64,000 nucleotides of DNA. Source: Arthrobacter antioxidans (GTDB lineage: Bacteria > Actinomycetota > Actinomycetes > Actinomycetales > Micrococcaceae). Positions 46,707-54,772 of this stretch are shown here, piece by piece. The stretch covers positions 3,224,001 through 3,288,000 of the forward strand of contig NZ_CP095501.1 in the NCBI RefSeq assembly GCF_023100725.1, in the 5' to 3' direction. Position 1 is the first letter of the stretch, and each line of letters opens with the position of its first letter. Position numbers and translations under genes: made by a program. The notes below the pieces were generated by a model. That model did not search any database and had not been told where the DNA came from. It saw nothing but the letters and a program-made list of their open reading frames with translations.

Positions 46707-48416
46707 TCACCCGGTCCGACGCCGCTGGAGGAAGCCGGCGATGGCGGTTGCCACGGCGCCGGCGGCGCTGTGATGGGCGGCGTGGGGTGCGCCGTCGATG
46801 GTGGCCGCTTCGCCCCGCCGCGCTGTGCGTGCGAGCCGGTCCGACCAGGCGGCGCCGGCGACGACGTCGCGTGAACCGCGCAGCACGAGCACGGGCTGTT
46901 CCACCCGGGGCAGCCGGTCCTCGAGCGGATAGCTCATCGCGAGTCCGAGCTGGGTGACGTACCACCGCGGGCCGCACCGCAGGACGTCCAGAAACTGGAC
47001 CGTGCTCAGCAGCGGCTTCTCGAAGACGGAGTTGATGCCCAGCCTCAGGGCCTGCTGGCGGGCGGTGCGGCGTTCGGCGTCCACGGCGGCTCCGATCAGC
47101 ACGAGATGGGAGACCAGGTCCGGGCGTTCGATGGCCAGTTCCGTCGCGCTCTGCGCCCCCATGGAATGCCCGACGACGACACAGGACGACGCACCGGCCT
47201 CGTCGAGGAGTTTCCCGATGAGCTCCGCCGTACCCTCGTTGGTCGTCGCGTGCGCCGGTCGCCTCGTCCATCCGTACCCCGGCAGGTCGATGAGGTGCAC
47301 CTCGCCGTAGGCGGAGAGGAGGGCGCCGAGCCGACGGAAGTACCGGTGGGACATGCCGATGCCATGAATCAGCACGAAGACCGGCACGGATGCCCCGCCG
47401 TCGGGCTCGGTACGGCCGGCGGACGAGCCGTGGGCGTCGGGGTAGGAGCGGCACTGCCGGTCCTGCACCGTGACGCTCCGCATCTCGATGACCTCCCCGG
47501 ACGGGCGCGGCCCCGGCGGGTAGGTACGCACCGTGCGGGTGCGATGGGTGGGCGTCAGCCCTTCCTGCCGGGGGGCATCGGCCTGCGCCGACTCCCGGAA
47601 CCGTTCCCCCCGATCGGGGAGGGATGCGAGGATGGCGGCCGCGATGTCCATGGCGCCTCCCCTGTGCGCGGCATGCGGCCGGCCCGTGAGTTCGACCAGG
47701 CGTCCGTGCCGTGCCGTACGGGTGAGTTTCTCGCACCAGTCATGGCCCGAGATGATGTCGAGGGTGCCCCGGACCACCAGGACGGGGCAGGTGACCAGGG
47801 GCAGCCTGTCGTCGAGGCGGTACCCGAGCATGACCGGCAACTCCTTCAGGTACCAGCGGATCCCGCATCGCGCGTACGCCGATCCGACCATCAGGTTGTT
47901 GACCGGGGGTTCGACGAGCGTGTCCGCGGCGAGCATGAGGGCGTGCTGGACCACGGAACTGCGTGCGGAGTCGGTGACCGGCCCGATCAGCACGAGCCGG
48001 GAGACGAGATCGGGCCGGCCGATGGCGAGCTCGGTCACGAACTGGGCACCCATCGAGTGGCCGACCACCACGCAGTCCTGCACGCCCTCCTCGTCCAGCA
48101 CCCGGGCGATGACCGCCGCGTACGCCTCGACGCCGAGCTGATGGTCCGGAGTGGGCGTCCCGCCGAAGCCGGGAAGATCCAGGACGAGGGTGTCGCCGTG
48201 CCCGATGAGCGTGCGCTGCAGCCTCTCGAAGTAGCGGTGGGACATCCCGAGCCCGTGCACCAGCACGAAGAGCCGGCGCGGGGACCCCGGGTCCGGTGCC
48301 TGCCGGGCGCGATGCACGCGGCAGGTCAGCCCGCCGCGCACCGGCAGGGCTGCGACGTCCGCGGTACCGGCAGCGGCGCTGTCATCGAGGGTGGGAGTGG
48401 GGTGCATGGGATTCAC
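46707..48416 (-). CDS. Tandem alpha/beta-hydrolase fusion protein
   Basis: A 569-aa protein with two complete alpha/beta-hydrolase domains. Copy 1 (about 45-265) has VLVHGLGMSHRYFERL, the nucleophile elbow GHSMGAQ, RPDLVSRLVLIGP and a terminal GRPHAAH. Copy 2 (about 340-560) has VLIHGIGMSHRYFRRL, GHSMGAQ, RPDLVSHLVLIGA and GAPHAAH. The near-identical motif strings show internal duplication. A charged linker of about 75 residues joins them. Both catalytic Ser and His are present in each copy. Substrate is unknown. GTG at 48416 and ATG at 48407 are both possible starts. The gene follows the desaturase gene by 28 bp on the same strand, suggesting a lipid-related role. Confidence 0.85.
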   Translation of the reverse strand: MNPMHPTPTLDDSAAAGTADVAALPVRGGLTCRVHRARQAPDPGSPRRLFVLVHGLGMSHRYFERLQRTLIGHGDTLVLDLPGFGGTPTPDHQLGVEAYAAVIARVLDEEGVQDCVVVGHSMGAQFVTELAIGRPDLVSRLVLIGPVTDSARSSVVQHALMLAADTLVEPPVNNLMVGSAYARCGIRWYLKELPVMLGYRLDDRLPLVTCPVLVVRGTLDIISGHDWCEKLTRTARHGRLVELTGRPHAAHRGGAMDIAAAILASLPDRGERFRESAQADAPRQEGLTPTHRTRTVRTYPPGPRPSGEVIEMRSVTVQDRQCRSYPDAHGSSAGRTEPDGGASVPVFVLIHGIGMSHRYFRRLGALLSAYGEVHLIDLPGYGWTRRPAHATTNEGTAELIGKLLDEAGASSCVVVGHSMGAQSATELAIERPDLVSHLVLIGAAVDAERRTARQQALRLGINSVFEKPLLSTVQFLDVLRCGPRWYVTQLGLAMSYPLEDRLPRVEQPVLVLRGSRDVVAGAAWSDRLARTARRGEAATIDGAPHAAHHSAAGAVATAIAGFLQRRRTG

Positions 48417-48444
48417 GGTGGTCCAGTGGGTCGGGATCGGTGGC

Positions 48445-49551
48445 TCAGGGGCGGCGGTAGCGATGGAGGGTGGGGCAGTCGAAGGGGTCGCGGGCGGCGA
48501 GGCCGACGCGGTTGAGGTAGGTGATGACGGCGGTATAGGAGGCGGTGACGCCGACTTCGGTGTAGGGCACGCGGAGGCGTTCGCAGTGCTCCTTCACGAT
48601 GACCGCGGCGCGGCGCAGGTGCGGGCGCGGCATGTCGGGGAAGAGGTGGTGCTCGATCTGGAAATTCAGTCCGCCGAAGGCGTTGTTGATGAAGGAACCG
48701 CCGCGGATGTTGCGGGAGGTCATCACCTGTTTCTGGAAGAAGTCCAGGGTGCTGTCCTTCGGCACCACGGGCATGCCCTTGTGGTTGGGGGCGAAGCTGG
48801 CGCCCATGTAGAGGCCGAAGACGGCCAGTTGCACGCCCAGGAACGCGAACGCCATCCCGACGGGCAGGAACCAGAAGAGGATGCCCAGGTAGGCGCCGAA
48901 CCGGGCACCGAGGAGGGCCAGTTCGGCCCACCGGCCGGGGATGGTGCGGCGGGCGAAGAGGGTGGCGATGGAGCGGGCGTGGAGGTTGATGCCCTCCAGG
49001 GTGAGCAGGGGGAAGAACAGGTAGCCCTGGCGGCGGGTGATCCAGGCCTGGAGGCCGCGGGCCTTCGCGGCGTCCTCCTCGAGGAAGGAGATGGTGTCGA
49101 CCTCGATGTCGGGGTCCTTGCCGCGGGTGTTGGGGTCGTTGTGGTGGCGGGTGTGCTTGTCCATCCACCAGGCGTAGCTGATGCCCACGACGCCGGCAGC
49201 GAGGATCCGCCCGGACCAGTCGTTCGCGCGACGGCTGGCGAAGATCTGGCGGTGGGAGGCTTCGTGGGCGAGGAACGCGACCTGCGTGAGCAGGATGCCG
49301 AGGACGGCGGCGACGAACAGCTGGAACCAGGTGTCGCCCAGGAGCGCGAAGCCGGTCCAGGCCACCCCCATGGCCAGGGCCAGGACTGCGAACACGCTGA
49401 TGTAGAAGCGGCGCCGCCGGGTCAGCAGGCCTTCCTTGCGGACCTGCTTCAGCAGCACCGAATATGACGCCACCACGTCGTTGGGCCGTGACAGGCGAAC
49501 AGAACGCGGGGCTGCTGCCGGCGGGGAGGGCGGGACGGCGAGATCGCTCAT
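48445..49551 (-). CDS. Membrane fatty acid desaturase
   Basis: A 368-aa di-iron membrane desaturase that introduces double bonds in acyl chains. All three histidine boxes are visible: HEASH (about 96-100), HTRHH (about 132-136) and QIEHH (about 300-304). Four hydrophobic segments lie around them, for example FYISVFAVLALAMGVAWTGF near 50-69. The QxxHH third box points to a front-end/acyl-lipid type common in actinobacteria. The ATG at 49551 has AAGGACAC upstream. It is the first gene of a pair with the tandem hydrolase and may adjust membrane fluidity. Confidence 0.92.
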   Translation of the reverse strand: MSDLAVPPSPPAAAPRSVRLSRPNDVVASYSVLLKQVRKEGLLTRRRRFYISVFAVLALAMGVAWTGFALLGDTWFQLFVAAVLGILLTQVAFLAHEASHRQIFASRRANDWSGRILAAGVVGISYAWWMDKHTRHHNDPNTRGKDPDIEVDTISFLEEDAAKARGLQAWITRRQGYLFFPLLTLEGINLHARSIATLFARRTIPGRWAELALLGARFGAYLGILFWFLPVGMAFAFLGVQLAVFGLYMGASFAPNHKGMPVVPKDSTLDFFQKQVMTSRNIRGGSFINNAFGGLNFQIEHHLFPDMPRPHLRRAAVIVKEHCERLRVPYTEVGVTASYTAVITYLNRVGLAARDPFDCPTLHRYRRP

Positions 49552-49653
49552 GGGTGTCCTTGGCGGTCGTGATGGGTGCTGGGTGGGTCGGTGTCGGCGG
49601 TGGCGCCGACCGGTGGCCGTCAGGATCGAGCGGGCAGGGGCGCGGGATACAGG

Positions 49654-49690
49654 TCATCCCCGTGCCGGAGGACCTCCGACACGGGGATGA
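49654..49690 (-). terminator. Terminator after the small membrane gene
   Basis: Arms TCATCCCCGTG (49654-49664) and CACGGGGATGA (49680-49690) form 11 bp, extended inward after one mismatch by CGGAG/CTCCG with a 3-nt loop. It lies just beyond the stop codon at 49700 and separates this gene from the desaturase. Confidence 0.8.
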
Positions 49691-49699
49691 CGATGCGGG

Positions 49700-50002
49700 C
49701 TATGCGCTGTAGTGCTCGCGGCTTCCGGACTTCGCCAGTCCACGGGCCACCATGTAGCCGATGGTCAGGTACGTGATCAGCTGCATGGCGTCACGGCCGT
49801 CGAAGATGTCATCGCCGCCGCCCTCGCCATTACCCACCATCACCGAGGTGACGATCGTGGCGAGGACCATCGCGATGTAGGCGAAGAACTCGGTGGTCTT
49901 GGTCGAGGCCTTCGTCTCGGTCGAGCGGCGGGTGTCGGCCGCGTGATCACCGGTGTTGGTGTTGTTGGAGTGGGTGTTGTTGTGCGCGTTGGTGTTAGCC
50001 AA
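49700..50002 (-). CDS. Small single-helix membrane protein, unknown function
   Basis: A 100-aa protein. Residues 1-37 are Asn/Thr/His-rich and polar (repeated NT and HNN words). A hydrophobic helix follows at about 39-58 (FFAYIAMVLATIVTSVMVGN), then an acidic Gly-rich turn GEGGGDDIFDGRDAM and a second, weaker hydrophobic stretch (LITYLTIGYMVARGLAKSG). It starts at a TTG codon (50002) with GGAG 7 nt upstream, a rare start in this window that may keep expression low. Similar short proteins occur in other actinobacteria, with no known function. It has its own promoter at 50122-50150 and its own terminator. Confidence 0.75.
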   Translation of the reverse strand: MANTNAHNNTHSNNTNTGDHAADTRRSTETKASTKTTEFFAYIAMVLATIVTSVMVGNGEGGGDDIFDGRDAMQLITYLTIGYMVARGLAKSGSREHYSA

Positions 50003-50121
50003 GAGATGCTCCTGAAATGTAAGGGGGCCGGTGTACGGCGATGGACGCCCTGATCGGGCTCGTCCATGGGTGTGTGAGCCGGAAGATCCGCAGTGTTCTC
50101 TACGGCCGCTCTACACCCACA

Positions 50122-50150
50122 ACGCTACGGCCTGCGATCCGAAATAGCAA
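50122..50150 (-). promoter_or_regulatory. Promoter of the small membrane gene
   Basis: Read on the - strand, TTGCTA (50150-50145) and TAGCGT (50127-50122) are 17 bp apart, close to the housekeeping sigma consensus. The transcript would have a leader of roughly 110 nt before the TTG start at 50002. Confidence 0.55.
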
Positions 50151-50310
50151 GACGGCTTAGTATTATCCGGATCGTTCCACCAGCACCCCCGGTCAAAAGG
50201 TAAGCTAGCTTGCAATAAGTGTCCGCCCGGGGCTTTTCCGGTTCCCCGGTGGTGTTTTCAAGAGCACGGACATGACTCGTTTCCCGGTCGAAGCCTGAGC
50301 AGGCATTGAG
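50151..50310. other. Rest of the divergent intergenic region (50003-50310)
   Basis: This half of a 308-bp gap is comparatively AT-rich. It contains a 10-bp palindrome, AAGCTAGCTT (50202-50211), that might be a regulator site or part of a promoter for the + strand gene at 50311. I see no additional gene or RNA here. Confidence 0.4.
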
Positions 50311-50610
50311 ATGACCTCACAGACCCAGCAGCACAGCGCCTGGCTCGCAGCGCATCACGCGGAGCTGACCGCGGGCGACCTCTGGCTCCACTACTTCAGC
50401 ATCGGCGGCTACCTCACGGAGTTCGAGCTGGACGCCTACCTGCACGGCATGTTCCCGATCCCCCAGGGCGAGGGCAATACCGTCGCGCTGGCCCTGAACG
50501 AGCTGATCGACGATCTCCCGCGACGGCCCCGGGCCCACTACGTGGTGGGGCCGCCCCCGGACCAGCACCGGCCCGCAGCCCCCTCCAGCAGGAGCCCGGA
50601 CGACGACTAG
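50311..50610 (+). CDS. Small hypothetical protein
   Basis: A 99-aa protein with no family I recognise. The N-terminal 70 residues look folded and helical (HSAWLAAHHAELTAGDLWLHYF, SIGGYLTEFELDAYLHGMFPIP in part; NTVALALNELIDDL), and the last 25 are Pro/Arg/Asp-rich and disordered. It has no signal peptide or membrane segment. The ATG at 50311 has only a weak upstream GAGCAGG. The pattern of W, H and Y residues with regular third-position GC argues that it is a real gene. The stop codon lies inside the left arm of a terminator hairpin. Confidence 0.65.
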   Translation: MTSQTQQHSAWLAAHHAELTAGDLWLHYFSIGGYLTEFELDAYLHGMFPIPQGEGNTVALALNELIDDLPRRPRAHYVVGPPPDQHRPAAPSSRSPDDD

Positions 50611-50640
50611 GCCCGCGCCTGCCGGAGCGGGCACGGGCCT
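50609..50640. terminator. Bidirectional terminator between the small gene and the GH3 operon
   Basis: AGGCCCG (50609-50615) pairs with CGGGCCT (50634-50640), and GCC/GGC pairs extend the stem inward after one mismatch. It includes the TAG stop of the small gene and faces the convergent GH3 stop at 50660. Confidence 0.6.
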
Positions 50641-50659
50641 CGGCCTCGGACGGCTCCCG

Positions 50660-52996
50660 TCAGAGCGTCGTGACCTGCACGCCGCAGTGCAGCCGGCGCG
50701 TGTGGTCCACGGCCCGCGTGCTCCCGGTCAGGGTGAGGGGCAGGGCCGCGCGGAGATCACTGCTCGACGCCCCCAACCGCAGCTCGATCGCGCCCGGTTC
50801 GACGATCCGCCCGCCGTCCCGGCCCGTGAAGGACGTGACGTCGGCCGGCACCGTGAAGGCGATCCGCGCCGAGGCCCCCGCGGCGAGGGCCACCCGCGCG
50901 TAGCCGATCAGGCGCTGCACCGGGCGTACGACGGACGCCACCGGATCGTGCAGGTACAGCTGCACCACCTCGACGCCGTCGCGCTCCCCGGTGTTCGTGA
51001 CCGTCACGTGGACGCCCGCCTCGCCGTCGGTCGCGGCGGTGTCCGCGGTGGTTCCTGCGTCCGACCAGGCGAACCCGGTGTAGCCGAGCCCGTGGCCGAA
51101 GGCGAAGGCCGCCGTCGGATCGATGTTCGACACCCCGCTCGCCTGCGCGAGCGGTGCGGCCAGATAGGTGGATGGCTGGGCGCCCGGTGATCCCGGGATA
51201 CTAACCGGCAGGCGCCCGGCCGGGTTGATCCTCCCGCTGAGCACCCCGGCCACGGCGGCCGCGCCCTCCTCCCCGGGGAAGAAACCCTGGACGATCGCGG
51301 CCGCGCCGCCCGCAGCCGCTCCGAGCGCGTACGGCCGCCCGGTCAGCAGGACGACGACGACGGGCTTCCCCGTCGCGAGCAGCCCGTCGAGGAGCTGCTG
51401 CTGGACGCCCGGGAGGTCCAGCGATTCGGCGTCGCACCCCTCGCCGCTCGTGCCGCGACCGAACAGCCCGGCACGGTCGCCGAGGACGGCCACGACGACG
51501 TCGGAGCCCTGCGCGACGGCGAGCGCCTCGTCGAAGCCCGTGGTCGCGGTCCCGTCGATGGTGCACCCGGCGGCGATCGTGATGTCGCTGCCCGGGAACT
51601 CGTCCTGGAGCGCCTCCGCGACCGTCGGGATGTCGAGGCCCATCTCGACGTCGGGATGCTGCTCGCCGACGTGCGCCGGGAACGAGTAGCAGCCGAGGAA
51701 GGCGCGGTGCGTGTCCGCGTTGGGCCCGATGAGCCCGATGCGGGGTACCGCGGCGAGCGGGAGGATGCCCTCGTTGCGGACCAGGACGATCGACTGCTCG
51801 GCGAGCTCGCGGGCGATGGACCGGTTGCCCGGGGAGTCGAGGTCGACCACGGGCGTACCGCCGCCCGCGAGCGCCGACGGGACCGGCGACCAGTCCGCGT
51901 CGAGGAGGCCGAGGTCCAGTTTCTGCCGCAGCACGCGTCGGAGCGCACGGTCCACCAGCCCCTCGTCGAGCCGGCCGCCGTCGATCTCGGCGATCAGGTG
52001 CTCGCCGAAGGTGTGGATGGTGGGCAGTTCGACGTCCACCCCTGCGGTGAGGGCCGCCCCGGCGGCCTCGCCGAGGGTCGCGGCCACACGGTGGAGTTCC
52101 TTGAGGAACGCGATGCCGAAGTAGTCGGCCACCACGGTGCCGTCGAAGCCCCAGGTCTCGCGGAGCAGCGCGGTGAGGAGGGACGCGTCGGCCGCCGTCG
52201 GGACGCCGTCGATGTCCGTGTACGCATGCATGACCGAACGCACGCCGGACTCGCGGATGGCCATCTCGAACGGCGGCAGGAGCACATCCGCCCGCTCACG
52301 GTCGCCGACGGACACGGGGGCGAGGTTGCGGCCCGCCTTCGACGCCGAGTAGCCGACGAAGTGCTTGAGCGTGGCCACGACCCCGGCCCGCTCGAGCCCC
52401 TGGACGTACGCGGTCGCGATGGTGCCGATGAGGTACGGGTCCTCACCGATGGTCTCCTCGACCCGGCCCCAGCGGGCGTCGCGGACGACGTCGAGCACGG
52501 GGGCGAGGCCCTGATGTACGCCGACGGAGCGGAGGTCGGCGCCGATCGCGGAGGACATGCGCCGCACCAGGTCCGGATTGAACGTGGCCCCCCAGGCGAG
52601 GGGCACCGGGTACGCCGTCGCCTTCCAGGCTGCGAAGCCGGCGAGGCACTCCTCGTGCACGAGGGCGGGGATGCCGAAGCGGTTCGCCGCAATGATCCGC
52701 TCCTGCGTGCGCTGCAGGGACAGCGCGCCGAGGCCGGGTTCCACCGGGGCGGTGCCGAAGGGGCGCGTCAGCTGTCCGAGGCCGTGGGGCAGGAGCTCGT
52801 CGAGGTCCACGGCCTCGTTCATCTCGTGCTGGTGCGGGGCCACCTCGCCGCCCTCGGTGTTGGCGCCGACCCACACGCCCACCAGCTGGGCGACCTTCTC
52901 ACGCAGGGTCATCTCCCCGAGCAGGGCCTCGACGCGGTCTGCGGGGGCGGCGGTGGTGTCCTGCCAGGGGGCGTCGTTCAGTGTTGTCTCGGTCAT
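50660..52996 (-). CDS. GH3 beta-glycosidase (beta-xylosidase/beta-glucosidase type)
   Basis: A 778-aa cytosolic family 3 glycoside hydrolase with no signal peptide. The N-terminal barrel has KVAQLVGVWVG, WGRVEETIGEDPYL, TLKHFVGYSASKAGRN and the nucleophile D291 in VVADYFG. The second alpha/beta domain includes SIVLVRNEGILPL, IGLIGPNA and VVVVLLTGRPYAL. The C-terminal fibronectin-III-like domain starts near 660 (VTVTNTGERDGVEVVQLYL). Being intracellular, it should split oligosaccharides brought in by the ABC importer whose genes precede it (2-bp gap to the upstream permease). Location near xylanases and xylAB suggests xylosidase activity, but glucosidase or arabinosidase cannot be excluded. 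The ATG at 52996 was chosen for context. Confidence 0.92.
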   Translation of the reverse strand: MTETTLNDAPWQDTTAAPADRVEALLGEMTLREKVAQLVGVWVGANTEGGEVAPHQHEMNEAVDLDELLPHGLGQLTRPFGTAPVEPGLGALSLQRTQERIIAANRFGIPALVHEECLAGFAAWKATAYPVPLAWGATFNPDLVRRMSSAIGADLRSVGVHQGLAPVLDVVRDARWGRVEETIGEDPYLIGTIATAYVQGLERAGVVATLKHFVGYSASKAGRNLAPVSVGDRERADVLLPPFEMAIRESGVRSVMHAYTDIDGVPTAADASLLTALLRETWGFDGTVVADYFGIAFLKELHRVAATLGEAAGAALTAGVDVELPTIHTFGEHLIAEIDGGRLDEGLVDRALRRVLRQKLDLGLLDADWSPVPSALAGGGTPVVDLDSPGNRSIARELAEQSIVLVRNEGILPLAAVPRIGLIGPNADTHRAFLGCYSFPAHVGEQHPDVEMGLDIPTVAEALQDEFPGSDITIAAGCTIDGTATTGFDEALAVAQGSDVVVAVLGDRAGLFGRGTSGEGCDAESLDLPGVQQQLLDGLLATGKPVVVVLLTGRPYALGAAAGGAAAIVQGFFPGEEGAAAVAGVLSGRINPAGRLPVSIPGSPGAQPSTYLAAPLAQASGVSNIDPTAAFAFGHGLGYTGFAWSDAGTTADTAATDGEAGVHVTVTNTGERDGVEVVQLYLHDPVASVVRPVQRLIGYARVALAAGASARIAFTVPADVTSFTGRDGGRIVEPGAIELRLGASSSDLRAALPLTLTGSTRAVDHTRRLHCGVQVTTL

Positions 52997-52998
52997 GA

Positions 52999-53817
52999 TC
53001 ACTTTCCGCCAGCGCCCATGAGGCCCTGGACAAGCGCGCGGCGCGCGAAGAGGTAGACGAGCAGGACGGGCACCATCGAGAGGGTCACCGCGGCGAGCAG
53101 CCCCGGGATGTTGATGCCGTACTGGGTCTGGAAGTTGAAGAGGCCGAGGGTCACCACGCGGGTGCTCTCGGACTGGGTCAGGATCAGGGGGAACAGGAAG
53201 CCGTTCCACGCCTGGAGGGCGGAGAAGACCGCGATCGTGGAGATCCCGCCCTTGGACAGCGGGACCACCAGCCGGAAGAAGGCGCGCGCGGGGCTCGCAC
53301 CGTCCATCGCCATCGCCTCGTACAGCTCGCCCGTGATGTCGCGCATGGTGCCGCTGAGGATGAGCGTGCAGATCGGCAGGGCGAACGCCGCGGTGGGGAG
53401 GATGACGCCGAGCAGGTTGTCGTAGAGCCCCACCGAGTTGATCAGGTAGAACACCGGGACGATCACGGCCTGCGCAGGGATGGCGAGGCCCAGCAGGAAG
53501 AACCGGAACACGAACGACGCCGCCCTGCTCTGGCTGCGCACGATTGCGTAGCTGAGCGGCGGGACGAGCAGCAGGACGATCGCGACGACGCCGACCGTCA
53601 CCACCACGGTGTTGAGGAAGTACCGGCCGAAGCCGCTGGTGATGGCGTCCGCGTAGTTCTGCAGCGTGAAGCTCGTGGGGAAGGACAGCGGACCGTTGTC
53701 GCCGAACTCCTCCCGTGTCTGGAACGTGCCCGAGAGCATCACGTACAGCGGGATCGCGACGATCAGCAGCCAGACGACGGAGCCGATGCCGGCGAGGTAA
53801 TTGGGGCGGGTCTTCAT
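52999..53817 (-). CDS. Carbohydrate ABC transporter permease (MalG-like)
   Basis: A 272-aa inner-membrane permease of the CUT1 sugar importer type. Six helices are predicted, starting with VVWLLIVAIPLYVML. The EAA loop EAMAMDGASPARAFFRLVVPL (in part) at about 180-200 contacts the ATPase. The C-terminal LFARRALVQGLMGAGGK (in part) is characteristic of the MalG group. Its ATG at 53817 shares one base with the TGA of the upstream permease. No ATPase gene is in the operon, as usual for CUT1 systems that share a general MsiK-type ATPase. Confidence 0.94.
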   Translation of the reverse strand: MKTRPNYLAGIGSVVWLLIVAIPLYVMLSGTFQTREEFGDNGPLSFPTSFTLQNYADAITSGFGRYFLNTVVVTVGVVAIVLLLVPPLSYAIVRSQSRAASFVFRFFLLGLAIPAQAVIVPVFYLINSVGLYDNLLGVILPTAAFALPICTLILSGTMRDITGELYEAMAMDGASPARAFFRLVVPLSKGGISTIAVFSALQAWNGFLFPLILTQSESTRVVTLGLFNFQTQYGINIPGLLAAVTLSMVPVLLVYLFARRALVQGLMGAGGK

Positions 53818-54764
53818 CACAGGCCTTCCAGCGAGCTGTTCATCTTGTCGTAGCCGGACACCTTGACCACCACGAGGGAGATCAGGGTGGCGACGACGAC
53901 GAGCACCAGGGCGATCGCGCTGCCGACGCCGAAGTCGAAGCTCTGGAACGCCTGCTGGTACATGTAGAAGGCGGTGATCGTGGTGTCCGTGCCGGGCCCG
54001 CCGTTGGTCAGGATGAGCACGGTCTCGAAGGTCGTCAGGCCACCGACCACCATGAGGATGATCGAGGTGATCGCCGTGTTGCGGAGCTGGGGCAGCGTGA
54101 TGGAGAAGAACTGCCGCACCGTGCCCGCGCCGTCGATCGACGCCGCCTGGTAGAGGACGGTCGGGATGCTTTTGGCCGCGCCCTGGTAGATCAGGGTGTG
54201 GAAGGGCGTGAACTGCCACATGCCGACGAAGATCAGGACGCCGATCGCGCCGGCCTGCGTGCCGAGCAGGTTGCCGTCCCCGAAGAGCCAGGGGAGCTGG
54301 CCCGGGATGCCGAAGTTCGGATCGAGGAGGGCACGCCACAGGACGGAGATCGCGGCCGAGGAGAGCAGCAGCGGGATGAAGTAGATGGCGCTGAGGACGG
54401 CGCGGTTGCGCTGGTTGCCCGCGGCCCACACGCCGAGCAGGATGCTCAGCGGTGTCTGCGTGACGACACCGAGGACGATGAACAGCAGGCTGAGCCAGAG
54501 GCTCTTCAGCATCACGGGATCGGCGATCAGCGTCTTCCAGTTCTCGAGCCCCACGAATTCGGGGTCACCGAGGCCGCTCCACGAGGTGAAGGACAGGACG
54601 GCGACCGCTGCCAGCGGCACGAGGGCGAAGAGGGCGAAGAAGATGGTGGCGGGCAGGGCCCAGGCGAAGCCGGGGCGCCCCACGGAGGAGGCGCCCCGGC
54701 GGGCCGGGCGGCTCGGTGTTGAGCCGCCCGGCGTCGCCTGCCTGCGCGTTGCAAGCGTTGTCAT
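53817..54764 (-). CDS. Carbohydrate ABC transporter permease (MalF-like)
   Basis: A 315-aa partner permease. A polar lead of about 28 residues precedes six helices (first: FAWALPATIFFALFALVPLAA). The family extracellular motif NGGPGTDT and the EAA loop QAASIDGAGTVRQFFSITLPQL (in part, about 220-240) are clear. The ATG at 54764 lies 8 bp after the binding-protein stop. It forms the translocation pore together with the MalG-like protein. Confidence 0.94.
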   Translation of the reverse strand: MTTLATRRQATPGGSTPSRPARRGASSVGRPGFAWALPATIFFALFALVPLAAVAVLSFTSWSGLGDPEFVGLENWKTLIADPVMLKSLWLSLLFIVLGVVTQTPLSILLGVWAAGNQRNRAVLSAIYFIPLLLSSAAISVLWRALLDPNFGIPGQLPWLFGDGNLLGTQAGAIGVLIFVGMWQFTPFHTLIYQGAAKSIPTVLYQAASIDGAGTVRQFFSITLPQLRNTAITSIILMVVGGLTTFETVLILTNGGPGTDTTITAFYMYQQAFQSFDFGVGSAIALVLVVVATLISLVVVKVSGYDKMNSSLEGL

Positions 54765-54772
54765 GGTGTGTC

